A stretch of DNA of 64,000 bases. It comes from JACXVD01 sp020446665 (GTDB taxonomy: Bacteria; Pseudomonadota; Alphaproteobacteria; Sphingomonadales; Sphingomonadaceae). The first letter of the stretch is position 1. Every line of letters starts with the position of its first letter. The DNA lies in assembly GCA_041396905.1 (NCBI GenBank), contig JAWKXQ010000007.1, positions 39,509-103,508 on the forward strand, given 5' to 3'. Positions 54,460 through 63,952 of this stretch are shown in pieces. The position numbers and the translations under genes are program-made. The notes below the pieces were generated by a model. It saw only the letters and a program-made list of their open reading frames with translations, was not told where the DNA came from and did no database searches.

Positions 54460-54914
54460 GACTTCTGCCCGCCATAGAGACCATGCTGGCACCCGCGCCG
54501 GGTCTGCGCCGAATGGCCGACCCGATGCTGCGCGTGCTGACCAGCCTGATCTTCATTATCGGCGGGTTGGGTCATTTTGGCCAGCATCAGATTATGCTCG
54601 ATCGGATGGAGCAATCTCCTTGGCGCGATCTTATCATTGCGATTGCCGATCCATCGCTGCTGCTGTGGCTGAGCGGTGCGGTTTTTGTGGTGTTCGGAAT
54701 CACGCTGGCGCTGGGACTGTCCACGCGACTTTCGGCCTTGTTGCTATTTGTCACTCTCGTGCCCATCACCATCACAATCCATATTGCACCTGACCATATC
54801 GGCCCGTTGTTCAAGAACATCGCCATCATGGGTGCGCTGCTGTTTATCGCCGCACGCGGGCCGGGGGCCTATGCTCTGGATAATCGCTGGCAGCGGCAAA
54901 ACGACACCAGCTAG
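54456..54914 (+). CDS. DoxX-family membrane protein
   Basis: A 152-residue four-helix membrane protein of the DoxX type (RVLTSLIFIIGGLGHFGQH, LWLSGAVFVVFGITLALGLSTRLSALLLF, GPLFKNIAIMGALLFIAARGPG). DoxX proteins link to thiosulfate:quinone oxidation or thiol stress. GTG start overlaps the HTH stop. It is placed between SulP and the bd oxidase in the persulfide operon, unlike the other DoxX in the bufferin locus. Confidence 0.85.
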   Translation: MRLLPAIETMLAPAPGLRRMADPMLRVLTSLIFIIGGLGHFGQHQIMLDRMEQSPWRDLIIAIADPSLLLWLSGAVFVVFGITLALGLSTRLSALLLFVTLVPITITIHIAPDHIGPLFKNIAIMGALLFIAARGPGAYALDNRWQRQNDTS

Positions 54915-55012
54915 GCAGCCCAATTGCAGGCAACGCAATGTGGCTTGCAACCAATTCATTCGCTCGGGGGAGATGAATGGCCTAATTACGCCAAAATCAA
55001 GGAACCAACGCG

Positions 55013-56428
55013 ATGTTCGACCCCACCGACGCGCTCTTTCTGGCCCGGCTACAATTTGCCTTTACGGTCAGCTTTCACTTCATTTTCCCGGCCTTCTCCA
55101 TCGGGCTGGCCAGCTATCTCGCCGTGCTGGAGGCGCTCTGGCTCAAGACGGGCAAGCAGCATTATCTGGACCTGTTCAAATACTGGCTGAAGATATTCGC
55201 CGTGGCCTTTGCCATGGGCGTCGTGTCGGGCATCGTCATGTCCTATCAGTTTGGCACCAATTGGTCGGTTTTCTCTGACAAGGCCGGGCCAGTCATCGGG
55301 CCGCTCATGGCCTATGAAGTGCTGACGGCCTTCTTCCTGGAGGCCGGTTTTCTGGGCGTGATGCTGTTCGGCATGAACAAGGTGGGCAAGAAGCTGCACT
55401 TCTTCGCCACGCTGATGGTCGCCTCGGGCACGTTCGTGTCAGCCTTCTGGATCCTCTCGGTCAACAGCTGGATGCAGACGCCGGTTGGCTTTGAAATGGG
55501 TGCAAACGGGCAATTCCTGCCGGGGCCGAGCTGGTGGGACATCGTGTTCAATCCCAGCTTCCCCTATCGCTTGGTGCATACAGTGACAGCGGCCTATCTC
55601 ACCACTGCCTTTGTCGTCGGCGCAGTGGGGGCGTGGCACTTGCTTAAAGACCGCACCAGCCAGCATGCGCGCACGATGTTCTCCATGGCGATGTGGATGG
55701 CGGCACTGGTCGCGCCCGTGCAAATCTTCCTCGGCGACATGCACGGGCTCAACACGCTGGAGCATCAGCCGGCCAAGGTGATGGCGATGGAAGGTCATTA
55801 CCGGAGCCACCCCGACGGAGCGCCGCTGATCCTGTTCGGCATCCCCGACAGTACGGCGCGCGAAGTGAAATATGCGCTGGAAGTGCCCAAACTGTCTTCG
55901 CTGATCCTCAAGCATGAATGGGATGCGCCGCTGGCCGGGCTCGATACGATTCCGCTGGAGGATCAGCCGCCTGTGGGCACCGTTTTCTGGGCGTTTCGCA
56001 TCATGGTGGGAATTGGCTTTGCCATGCTGGGCCTCGGCCTGTGGAGCCTCTGGGCGCGCTGGCGCGGCAAGCTCTATGAGATGCCCTGGCTGCATCGGGC
56101 TGCGATTGTCATGGGGCCGTCCGGCTTTGTCGCGGTAATCGCGGGCTGGGTGACGACAGAGGTCGGTCGCCAGCCATGGACCGTCAATGGACTGCTGCGC
56201 ACAGCGGATTCCGCCAGCCCGCTGGATGCACCGGCAGTGGCGACTTCGCTGCTTGCCTTCATCCTCGTCTATTTCACCGTTTTCGGCATTGGCACGTGGT
56301 ATTTGCTGCGGCTGATGAAGGCTCCGCCCAAATCCGGCGAGGTCGGGGTGAAGCGCGGCGAAAGCGGCCCTGTCCGCACGGCCGGGATCACCCCCGGTTT
56401 TGATCAGATGACCGGGCCGAAGGAGTAA
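55013..56428 (+). CDS. cydA: Cytochrome bd (CioA-type) ubiquinol oxidase subunit I
   Basis: A 471-residue subunit with 9 TM helices. The haem ligand region is in FHFIFPAFSIG and the haem-d/quinol motif GRQPWTVNGLLRT is present. The Q-loop is short, as in the cyanide-insensitive CIO subfamily. It oxidises ubiquinol and reduces O2 to water without pumping. bd oxidases resist sulfide inhibition, which fits SQR-driven respiration here. 98 nt separate it from the DoxX gene; ATG 55013 follows AAGGA. Confidence 0.96.
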   Translation: MFDPTDALFLARLQFAFTVSFHFIFPAFSIGLASYLAVLEALWLKTGKQHYLDLFKYWLKIFAVAFAMGVVSGIVMSYQFGTNWSVFSDKAGPVIGPLMAYEVLTAFFLEAGFLGVMLFGMNKVGKKLHFFATLMVASGTFVSAFWILSVNSWMQTPVGFEMGANGQFLPGPSWWDIVFNPSFPYRLVHTVTAAYLTTAFVVGAVGAWHLLKDRTSQHARTMFSMAMWMAALVAPVQIFLGDMHGLNTLEHQPAKVMAMEGHYRSHPDGAPLILFGIPDSTAREVKYALEVPKLSSLILKHEWDAPLAGLDTIPLEDQPPVGTVFWAFRIMVGIGFAMLGLGLWSLWARWRGKLYEMPWLHRAAIVMGPSGFVAVIAGWVTTEVGRQPWTVNGLLRTADSASPLDAPAVATSLLAFILVYFTVFGIGTWYLLRLMKAPPKSGEVGVKRGESGPVRTAGITPGFDQMTGPKE

Positions 56429-56433
56429 GCGCG

Positions 56434-57429
56434 ATGGATCTGACAATCATCTGGGCATTCATCATCGCCTTCGCTGTCTTCGCCTATGTGGTGATGGACG
56501 GGTTCGATCTGGGTATCGGCATTCTTTTCCCAGCCTTCGCCGTGGGGGAGGAACGCGACAAGGCGATGAATTCCATCGCGCCGGTATGGGACGGGAACGA
56601 GACATGGCTGGTGCTGGGTGGAGGCGGATTGTTTGCCGCCTTTCCGCTGGCCTATGCCATCATCTTGCCAGCCACCTATCCGCTGATCATCGCCATGCTG
56701 CTGGGTCTGGTATTCCGCGGGGTGGCGTTTGAATTTCGCTGGCGTGACCCCGGCCACCGCGCCTTTTGGGACATGGCCTTTTTCGGCGGTTCACTGGTCG
56801 CCGCGATGGCGCAGGGCATGACACTGGGCGCGTTGTTGCAGGGCATCGAAGTGGTGGACCGTGCCTATGCGGGCAGTTGGTGGGACTGGCTCACGCCATA
56901 CACGCTGCTGACCGGGCTGGGCACAGTGGCCGGCTATGCGCTGCTGGGCGCGACATGGCTGGTGTGGAAGACCGATGGCAGCGGGCAGGATCGCGCCTAT
57001 CGCCTGTCATTCCGCGCGGCGCTGGCCACGCTGGCCTTGCTCGGCGCGGTCAGCCTTGCCACGCCGCTGCTCGATGCGGGCTATTGGAACCGCTGGTTCA
57101 CCATGCCCAATTTCATCTTCGCCAGCCAGGTGCCTTTGCTGACTGCGATTATCACCTTCATGCTGTTTCGCGGCTTGAAGAAGCGGCAGGAGGCAGCACC
57201 TTTCCTGCTCTCGCTGGGCCTGTTCCTGCTGGGAATGGCGGGGCTGGGTGTCTCTATGTGGCCGCATGTGGTGCCGTCCACCATTACGATCTGGGATGCC
57301 GCTGCCCCCTATCGCAGCCAGGTCTTCATGCTGGTCGGCGTTGGCCTGACCATGCCGCTGATCCTGGGATATACCGGATGGGCCTATTGGGTGTTCCGCG
57401 GGAAAGTGGGGCAGGAGGGCTATCACTGA
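56434..57429 (+). CDS. cydB: Cytochrome bd (CioB-type) ubiquinol oxidase subunit II
   Basis: A 331-residue subunit with eight or nine TM helices. It opens WAFIIAFAVFAYVVMDGFDLGIGILFP, with the family GNETWLVLGGGGLFAAFPLAYA and FEFRWRDPGHRAFWD. Pairs with CydA encoded 5 nt upstream and is followed in overlap by the small subunit gene. Confidence 0.96.
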   Translation: MDLTIIWAFIIAFAVFAYVVMDGFDLGIGILFPAFAVGEERDKAMNSIAPVWDGNETWLVLGGGGLFAAFPLAYAIILPATYPLIIAMLLGLVFRGVAFEFRWRDPGHRAFWDMAFFGGSLVAAMAQGMTLGALLQGIEVVDRAYAGSWWDWLTPYTLLTGLGTVAGYALLGATWLVWKTDGSGQDRAYRLSFRAALATLALLGAVSLATPLLDAGYWNRWFTMPNFIFASQVPLLTAIITFMLFRGLKKRQEAAPFLLSLGLFLLGMAGLGVSMWPHVVPSTITIWDAAAPYRSQVFMLVGVGLTMPLILGYTGWAYWVFRGKVGQEGYH

Positions 57430-57560
57430 TGGACCCGGATAATAGCGCCGACAGCAAACCGGTGTGGCAACGGCTCGGTTGGATGGCAGCAATCTGGGGC
57501 GGGAGTGTTGCCACGCTGGGGCTGGTCGCATGGTTCTTACGGCTTTGGATCGCGCCCTGA
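57429..57560 (+). CDS. DUF2474 small subunit of the bd oxidase (CydX-like)
   Basis: A 43-residue single-helix protein (WQRLGWMAAIWGGSVATLGLVAWFLRLW) of the DUF2474 type, which sits after cioAB genes much as CydX/CydZ accompanies cydAB. The ATG overlaps the cydB stop (TGATG). Confidence 0.85.
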   Translation: MDPDNSADSKPVWQRLGWMAAIWGGSVATLGLVAWFLRLWIAP

Positions 57561-57582
57561 AAAAGCGGCATTTTACTCCAAA

Positions 57583-57613
57583 TTAACCATGTACGTAGCC
57601 AGTTCTTAACCAT
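57583..57613 (+). promoter_or_regulatory. Two TTAACCAT direct half-sites (CtrA-type)
   Basis: TTAACCAT at 57583-57590 and 57606-57613 are 23 bp apart (about two helical turns), 63 nt before the GGDEF/EAL gene start. TTAACCAT is the known CtrA half-site in Alphaproteobacteria. Confidence 0.5.
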
Positions 57614-57675
57614 CGGTTAGGCATAGAGAATCGGTCGCGGGTTTACGTGTTGCGGCTGAAGGAAGAACGCGTTTC

Positions 57676-59888
57676 ATGGCGCTGGGGAAACTCTTGCAGG
57701 GATTTGGCACTGGCGCGCAAGCCGCGTCGGCTGAAACTATGCCCGGCAAGAACGCGGTAAACGCCAATAGTCCCGACCGTTTGCGCATTCTGGACGAATT
57801 CGAACAGGCCGGAATTGGCTGGATCTGGGCCACCGATGCAGAGGCAAATCTCATCTATTTGTCGCAAGGGGCGATTGACGCGCTCGATATTGATCCGTCC
57901 AACCTGTTCGGTCAGTCGATGGCCTCTTTGTTTGAAACCGATCCGCACAATCCCGATGAACGCGCTGACCGTCCGCTGAAATTCCAGCTGCGCGCGCATA
58001 GCAAGATCAACGATATTGTCGTCCGCTTTGTCCCCGGCGCGAAGCTGAGCGGTGCGCACCGGCGCTGGTGGCAGATGACCGGCTATCCCATGCTGGACAG
58101 CGAAGGCAATTTCCTCGGCTATCGGGGTAGCGCGAAGGACATCACTGTTGCCTATGAGCGCAAGCTCGAAGATTCGCGTATTGCTGAATATGACTCGCTG
58201 ACCGGTCTGGCCAATCGCTTCCGGATGGAGCGGAAACTGGATTCCACGCTGGCTGCATACAAGGCTGCCAAGCTGTCTCCTGTGCGTTGCTGATGCTGGA
58301 CCTCGACCGGTTCAAGCATGTCAACGATACGCTGGGCCATCAGGCCGGTGATGATCTGTTGCGCCAGGTTGCACAGCGCCTGCGTGACGTGATCGGGGAT
58401 CGCGGGGAAATCGGGCGGCTTGGCGGTGATGAATTCCAGATTATCCTGCCGGACCTCGATGATCGCGGGAAATTGGGTGAACTGGCAGACAAGATTATTC
58501 AGGTCGTGTCCCAACCCTATCCGATTGAAGACAAGCGCGCTGTGATTGGCACTTCGGTTGGGGTTGCGATTGCCCCCTATGACGGGCTGGAGCGCGAAGA
58601 TCTGGTCCGCGCCAGTGACCTTGCTCTCTATGCTGCCAAGAATGGCGGGCGCGGGGCCTTTCGCTTCTATTCGGCTGACCTGTGTGATGAAGCCAAGGAA
58701 CGCGAAGAGCTCGAAAAAGACCTGCGCAAGGCGTTGGAAGATGACGAACTGGAACTGCATTACCAGCCAGTCGTGCGCACCAAGGACAATATGGTTGTCG
58801 GCTGTGAAGCGCTGATGCGCTGGAATGACGAACAGCGCGGTTTTGTCAGCCCCGGCCTGTTCATTTCCGTCGCAGAGGAATCCGACCTGATCCTGCGGCT
58901 TGGCGAATGGGCACTCAAACGGGCCTGTTTGGATGCGACGGAATGGCCGAAATCGGTGCGCGTCGCGGTCAATGTCTCTGCGGTCCAGTTTGCCGATAAT
59001 GGATTCCCCGATGCCGTCACGCAGGCGCTGGACGAAAGCGGGCTGGAGCCGGACCGGCTGGAGCTGGAGCTGACCGAAAGCGTCTTCATGGGTGACAGCG
59101 AAAGCACGGACAGCACCTTCAAGCTGCTGAAGGGGCTGGGGGTGCGCATCGCGCTGGACGATTTCGGGACCGGCTATTCCTCGCTCAGCTATTTGCGCTC
59201 GGCACCGTTTGACAAGATCAAGGTGGATAAGAGCTTCGTTGATAGCTGCACCCAGCAAGATCAGAACAGCGCCAAGATCATCACCGCGATCATCGGCCTG
59301 TCCGAAGCGCTGGGGATGGAAACGACCGTCGAAGGTGTGGAAGCATTCGATCAGTTCGATCTGGTCGTGTCCAAAGGGGCAAAACTGATTCAGGGTTGGA
59401 TCTATGCCCGTGCCATGCCGCAGGACACATTGCTGGCACGGATGGCTTCGGGCGACATGAAGATTAAGCCAGATGGGCCCGATCGCCATCGACCCGAACG
59501 CCGCTCTGTCTTCCGCCGCGTGGGCGTTATCCATGATGATCATCGCTATGAAGGGGTGATGCGCGACCTGTCCAAGACCGGGGCACGGATTGAAGGTTTG
59601 CTGGGCGTACCCAAGGGAACCGGGCTGGTGATTGATCTCGGCGGTGGCCAGCTGGCCGTGTCGATGGTCACCCGCAGCAATGATGCTTCTATCGCCGTGG
59701 AATTCGAAGCGCCGCTGGTCAGCGATGGGGCTGGTGGGTTGTGTACCCGCCACCGCGTCTCCCCCTATGCGCTGGCCGCAGCCGGTATGCCGCTCACCAC
59801 TTTGCCACCGGGCAATTACCCGCTCTCGCAGACCGTGGGCGAACCGCAAAGCAAGCCGCAATTCATGCAGGTCGCGGTCGCGCGCTGA
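57676..59888 (+). pseudogene. PAS-GGDEF-EAL-PilZ c-di-GMP protein, frameshifted within GGDEF
   Basis: Two frames form one protein. The first (57676-58293) holds a PAS-like region (GIGWIWATDAEANLIYLS) and the GGDEF start YDSLTGLANRF. The second (from 58287) continues LMLDLDRFKHVNDTLGH, LGGDEFQII, an EAL domain (CEALMRW, ELTES, DDFGTGYSS, KVDKSFV, EGVE) and a C-terminal PilZ domain (RRSVFRR, DLSKTGARI). One base lost near 58287 accounts for the break. All c-di-GMP motifs are intact, so either the frameshift is recent or it is a sequencing error. Confidence 0.85.
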
Positions 59889-59993
59889 CTGTGCGGCATA
59901 GCCTGTGCCACCATATTCGTGGCTACGGGGCATGCCGGCAGATCCCCTAGGGCAGCAAGACTGCGGAATGGTCCGCAGATCGGGAGCCTGCCC

Positions 59994-60707
59994 ATGCGCA
60001 ACCATCTTTGCAAAACCCTTGCCACGCTTGGTATGATTGTCGCCACAGGGTCGATCCTCCCTGCTGATGCGCAGGCACAATCAAGCCGCTATCGTGAAGT
60101 GAGTGGCGGGATGGGGAACTGCATCTTCTCCACCGGAGAGCTGGCCTATCGCAATGATGATGCGCCCGGCTACCGCATGCAGACCGCTGATTTCAGTGCT
60201 GGCGAGCCGGTTCATGCGCGCTGCTATTTCCCTTCAGCGCTTGTGAATTTCGCGTCCATGGGCAAGGCCTACAACACACTGCGCAGCAACCAGACCTATA
60301 ATCTGGAACTGGTGGCGCATTTGCCTGGTGGCGAGGAATTGCTGATCAGCAAGATTGGCGGCGGCTATGACCGCCCGGACCGCGATCAGGTCAGGCTCGA
60401 CCTTGTCCGCTCCGGCGATTGCGATTTCGCGCTTGATCCGGCGCAGGCTGGCCGCTGGGGGCTGGGCATTCGCAAGCAAGGCAAGGCGACAAAGTTCTGC
60501 CCCGACATGCAGGTGATTACCGCCGCCCTGCAGCGCCAGCATGGCAGCGCGCCGATCCGCTATTGCGTACAGGCCTATGTTCCCTGGTCGGACGAGACCC
60601 GCACCATTCGCACGGAAATCCGGGGCAGGATCGAATATCAGCGTCGCCCCACCAATGTGCAGCGCAAATATGTGGCGCGTGGCTGTTTCACCTATGATGC
60701 GGGGTAA
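59994..60707 (+). CDS. Secreted hypothetical protein
   Basis: A 237-residue protein with a signal peptide (TLGMIVATGSILPADAQAQ). The mature part has about six cysteines (NCIF, ARCYF, GDCDF, KFCPD, RYCVQ, RGCFTY), an even number that could form disulfides. ATG 59994 has GGGAG 7 nt upstream; the longer frame to 59919 lacks a site. No recognised domain. It lies 286 nt inside the gap between the c-di-GMP gene and the sensor kinase. Confidence 0.75.
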   Translation: MRNHLCKTLATLGMIVATGSILPADAQAQSSRYREVSGGMGNCIFSTGELAYRNDDAPGYRMQTADFSAGEPVHARCYFPSALVNFASMGKAYNTLRSNQTYNLELVAHLPGGEELLISKIGGGYDRPDRDQVRLDLVRSGDCDFALDPAQAGRWGLGIRKQGKATKFCPDMQVITAALQRQHGSAPIRYCVQAYVPWSDETRTIRTEIRGRIEYQRRPTNVQRKYVARGCFTYDAG

Positions 60708-60766
60708 GGTGGCTTGATCGCTTTGTAACCCCGTGCAAGCGTGGCAACTGGCAAGGAGGAAATTGA

Positions 60767-62701
60767 ATGTCTGCCAGCGGGGGTGACGAGGCAAAGGAGC
60801 GCAGTGGCCTGTTGCGCCTGCTCTTTGCCATCGTGGTAGTTCAGTTGGTGTTCTGGTTCATCCTTCAGCCCTTTATCTTTACCCTCAATGATGGCGATTT
60901 CGAACGCTACGAAGCAACCGGCTTTGAAGAAGCTGCGATTGCCCGCCCCGATTATGCCGCGCTGGCCGATGCCGAATTTCGCGAGCTTGAGGAGATCCCC
61001 GGATGGAATTGCTGCGAACTGGGCTATCGCGCCTTGCGCTACACGGTGGAGCTTGATGAGATTCCCCAGCAAGGGCTGGGCATCCGCCCACGCATCAATG
61101 CGGACAATCGCTGGCTCTATGTGAATGGCAGTTTCGTATCAGGGTATGGCCGGATGGAGCTGCCGGATATCACCTACCACGCGCAGCAGCGCGAGACGTA
61201 TCATATCCCGGCCAGCGCGCTCAAACTGGGCAAGAATGAATTCGCCTTTGTGCTGGTGCGCGATGCCTCGCCCTATTTCGATTATTACGCGCCGGTCATT
61301 GGCGAATATTCGCTGATGACGGCGCAGCAGGCGCAGACGATGTTCTTCCTCGGCCTGTATAAATATATGGCGCTGGCGGTGATCGGTTTGGTGGCGCTGC
61401 TGGCGCTGATCGTCGCAATGCGGGCAGAGGACAAGCGTGAACCGCTGTGGTTTTTCCTGCTGGCGGCGAACTGGACGCTGCTCACTGCCTATTACATGGT
61501 GCCTGACCCGCCCGTAGGCGGGATGGTGCGGCTGAGCTGGTATTTCTGCTCCAGCCTGTTCCTGTCAGTCGCATGGTTCGGCTTTGCCAATGCCTGGGGG
61601 CGGCACCGCTGGCGCTGGGGCGGTCCCGCTGCCCTGGCCATTTTCGCAATTGCGGCCGCGGCCATGGTGCTCTCGCTGACCATGCTGCCATCCGGCCCCA
61701 ATTTTGATCGCGCCGGGCAGATTCATGACATTACTGCCATTATCCTATCGCTGGCGACCTTGGTGCGGATCGGCTGGAGCTTTCGCGATGGCGGAGATGA
61801 TCGGAATTGGGAGGCGGCAATCATGGCGCTGCTGGCCGTGCTCTTGGCACTGGCGGCCTTGCGCGAACTGACCGTGGCAATGACATCTGGTTACCTCACC
61901 AAGACCCAACCGTTCCTGATCGCGGGCCTCGCCATCGCCTTTTTCGCCCGCAATGTGCGCCTGTTCCAATCCTCTGCGCAGATCAACGCGCTGCTCTCCA
62001 CCCAACTGGACGAACGCACAGCGGAACTGCAGGAAGCGCACCAACGCCAGCAATCCCTCGTCAGGCGGCAAGCCCATGCTGATGAACGCCAGCGGATCAT
62101 GCGCGACATGCACGATGGATTAGGCAGCCAGTTGATGTCGCTGCTGATGATGGCGAGGCGGGGCAAGGCGCAGCCGGGCGATTTCGAGGAAGGTATCCAG
62201 CAAGTCATCGACGAGATGCGGCTGATGATCGATTCCATGGATTCAGTCGGGGAATCGCTGGGGTCCGCCCTTGCGATCTTCAACCGCCGGGTAATGCCGC
62301 GCGTTCAGGCTGCCGGGCTTGAATATGACTGGCAGGTGGCAGAAGGCTTGACCTATCCTGACCTTGGCCCGCGCGATGTGCTGCAGGTTTTCCGCGTGAT
62401 GCAGGAAGCGGTCACCAATGCGCTCAAGCATTCAAGTGCCGACAGATTGTCCGTTTCGGTCGCTGGCAACGGGGCAGGATTGCGCATAGCCATTGCTGAT
62501 AATGGCAAGGGTATGCCTGCGCAGCCGGGCAAGGGGCTTTCGCGCGGGCGCGGGCTGGAGAATATGGCGCGCCGGGCCGGAGCGATTGGCGCGCAGCTGG
62601 AAGTGGGGGCGGTGGCAGGGGGTGGCACCGTGGTAACGCTTGACCTGCCATCCGCAAAGCCGGGTAATATCAGCGAAGAAGGGGCAGGGCAGCATGGGTA
62701 A
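60767..62701 (+). CDS. Sensor histidine kinase with 7TM-type N-terminal module (NarX-like)
   Basis: A 644-residue kinase. One N-terminal TM (~20-40) precedes an extracytoplasmic beta domain (~45-185). Seven or so TM helices (~195-400) lead into a HisKA_3 dimerisation motif (DERQRIMRDMHDGLGSQLMS; phosphorylatable His) and a HATPase (ADNGKGMPAQPGKGLSRGRGLENMA). The arrangement resembles 7TMR-DISM kinases. It pairs with the LuxR-type regulator, whose gene overlaps it by 8 bp. Confidence 0.9.
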   Translation: MSASGGDEAKERSGLLRLLFAIVVVQLVFWFILQPFIFTLNDGDFERYEATGFEEAAIARPDYAALADAEFRELEEIPGWNCCELGYRALRYTVELDEIPQQGLGIRPRINADNRWLYVNGSFVSGYGRMELPDITYHAQQRETYHIPASALKLGKNEFAFVLVRDASPYFDYYAPVIGEYSLMTAQQAQTMFFLGLYKYMALAVIGLVALLALIVAMRAEDKREPLWFFLLAANWTLLTAYYMVPDPPVGGMVRLSWYFCSSLFLSVAWFGFANAWGRHRWRWGGPAALAIFAIAAAAMVLSLTMLPSGPNFDRAGQIHDITAIILSLATLVRIGWSFRDGGDDRNWEAAIMALLAVLLALAALRELTVAMTSGYLTKTQPFLIAGLAIAFFARNVRLFQSSAQINALLSTQLDERTAELQEAHQRQQSLVRRQAHADERQRIMRDMHDGLGSQLMSLLMMARRGKAQPGDFEEGIQQVIDEMRLMIDSMDSVGESLGSALAIFNRRVMPRVQAAGLEYDWQVAEGLTYPDLGPRDVLQVFRVMQEAVTNALKHSSADRLSVSVAGNGAGLRIAIADNGKGMPAQPGKGLSRGRGLENMARRAGAIGAQLEVGAVAGGGTVVTLDLPSAKPGNISEEGAGQHG

Positions 62702-63350
62702 GATGCGCGGGAGGATCGCCATTGTCGAAGACGATCCCCATTTGCTCGACTATTTCATCGAGACGATGAGCGATGTGGTTGATCTTGACCTTGCCGGGGC
62801 AGCTTCTTCGCTCGCCGGGGCACGGGCGCTGTTCAAGCTGGAGCCGGACTTGTTCCTGCTCGATATCGGCCTGCCCGATGGCAGCGGGCTCGATTTGATC
62901 CCGGAAATCCGCGACGCGTGTGACAGCAAGGTACTGATCGTCACCAGTTTCGGTGACCGGGAAACCGTGGTCACGGCTATCAGCAGCGGGGCCGATGGCT
63001 ATTTGCTCAAGGATTCCAGTCCGGCCGAACTGGTCGATGGCATAGAAGCGACGCTGGCGGGCGGCGCACCGGTCAGCGCTGCGGCGGCGGTTTACCTGCT
63101 CGAGCGACTGCGCGGTGAAGAGCCACTGGTCGAGAGCGCGACCAGGCAGGATGACGGGCTGACCCAGCGCGAGGTCGAATTGCTCAACCTGTTTGCACGT
63201 GGCCTGACTTACAAGGAAGCCGCAGCGCAGATGGAGGTCGCGCCGCTCACCATCGGCAATTATGTGAAGTCGATCTATAGCAAGCTCGCGGTCCATTCGC
63301 GCAGCGAAGCGGTGTATGAAGCACTCAAGACCGGGCAGCTGAAACTTTAG
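62694..63350 (+). CDS. LuxR/NarL-type response regulator
   Basis: A 218-residue regulator from ATG 62694. The receiver domain (AIVEDDPH, phosphorylatable Asp in LLDIGLPDGSG, TSFGD, YLLKDSSPAEL) is followed by a GerE/LuxR HTH (LTQREVELLNLFARGLTYKEAAAQMEVAPLTI). It is coupled to the kinase gene. Targets are unknown; the hairpin at 63401 and lipoprotein downstream are the nearest candidates. Confidence 0.93.
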   Translation: MGKMRGRIAIVEDDPHLLDYFIETMSDVVDLDLAGAASSLAGARALFKLEPDLFLLDIGLPDGSGLDLIPEIRDACDSKVLIVTSFGDRETVVTAISSGADGYLLKDSSPAELVDGIEATLAGGAPVSAAAAVYLLERLRGEEPLVESATRQDDGLTQREVELLNLFARGLTYKEAAAQMEVAPLTIGNYVKSIYSKLAVHSRSEAVYEALKTGQLKL

Positions 63351-63400
63351 CGCGACCCCGAACCATATTCATGGGGCGCGGTGGGCCGCATGGGCATCTA

Positions 63401-63423
63401 GTCACTGGAGCAAGTCCAGTGAC
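63401..63423. promoter_or_regulatory. 9-bp inverted repeat before the lipoprotein gene
   Basis: GTCACTGGA-GCAAG-TCCAGTGAC is a perfect stem of nine pairs, 16 nt before the lipoprotein ATG and 51 nt after the regulator stop. It may be an operator or an RNA hairpin; no T-run follows. Confidence 0.55.
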
Positions 63424-63438
63424 ATAGAGGAGCCTGAC

Positions 63439-63762
63439 ATGCTGACCCTTCGCCAATTGCCCTTGCTGGTTCTCCCCGCCCTGATGCTTGCCGGATGCGG
63501 CAGCGCGGATGGTGCGGATGGCGCCAGCGATGCGCCGCCGCCCAGCCTTGCGATCAGCTCGGCCAAGCGCCAGTGCAAGACGGTCGCTTCGCTCAGCGGC
63601 GAAGTACCGTCAGACGCCGCCCAGCAGATCTGCGACTGTTCGATCGACAAGCTGGTGGAAGATGGCGCCTTTACCGCTTCCAAACAGCCTGACGATGCCA
63701 CCGCGCAAGCGGTAATGGATGGCTGCATCGACCAGTTCCTGAAGGATCAGGAAGCACCATAG
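63439..63762 (+). CDS. Small lipoprotein of unknown function
   Basis: A 107-residue protein with a lipobox (ALMLAGC) at residues ~15-20, a low-complexity Ala/Asp linker and a folded part with four cysteines (RQCKTVAS, QICDCSIDK, DGCIDQF). AGGAG precedes the ATG. No recognised family. Confidence 0.8.
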   Translation: MLTLRQLPLLVLPALMLAGCGSADGADGASDAPPPSLAISSAKRQCKTVASLSGEVPSDAAQQICDCSIDKLVEDGAFTASKQPDDATAQAVMDGCIDQFLKDQEAP

Positions 63763-63878
63763 TCCCCATAATCAACTGCGCCCCCGCGTAGCGTCGCCCG
63801 TCTCTGGTTGACCGGAGACGGGCGATAGTGCAATTCGCGCTCGATTCGCAGGCCGGGCATCATCGCCGCCTCGCCGAA

Positions 63879-63952
63879 GCGGGTGTAGCTCAATGGTAGA
63901 GCAGCAGCTTCCCAAGCTGACGACGAGGGTTCGATTCCCTTCACCCGCTCCA
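63879..63952 (+). tRNA. tRNA-Gly(CCC)
   Basis: A cloverleaf with acceptor GCGGGTG/CACCCGC, D-arm GCTCAATGGTAGAGC, T-arm GAGGGTTCGATTCCCTT and an encoded CCA end. The anticodon loop TTCCCAA gives anticodon CCC for GGG codons. The top anticodon-stem pair is G-A, a mild irregularity. Confidence 0.93.

Noticed and set aside
58152..60080. Reverse-strand frame of 642 codons opposite the GGDEF-EAL gene
   Set aside because: No recognisable motif; the sense strand carries intact GGDEF, EAL and PilZ motifs.
60722..60750. TGTAACC upstream of the histidine kinase considered as another SigF-type promoter
   Set aside because: No CGAA at 16 nt; only the -35-like half matches.
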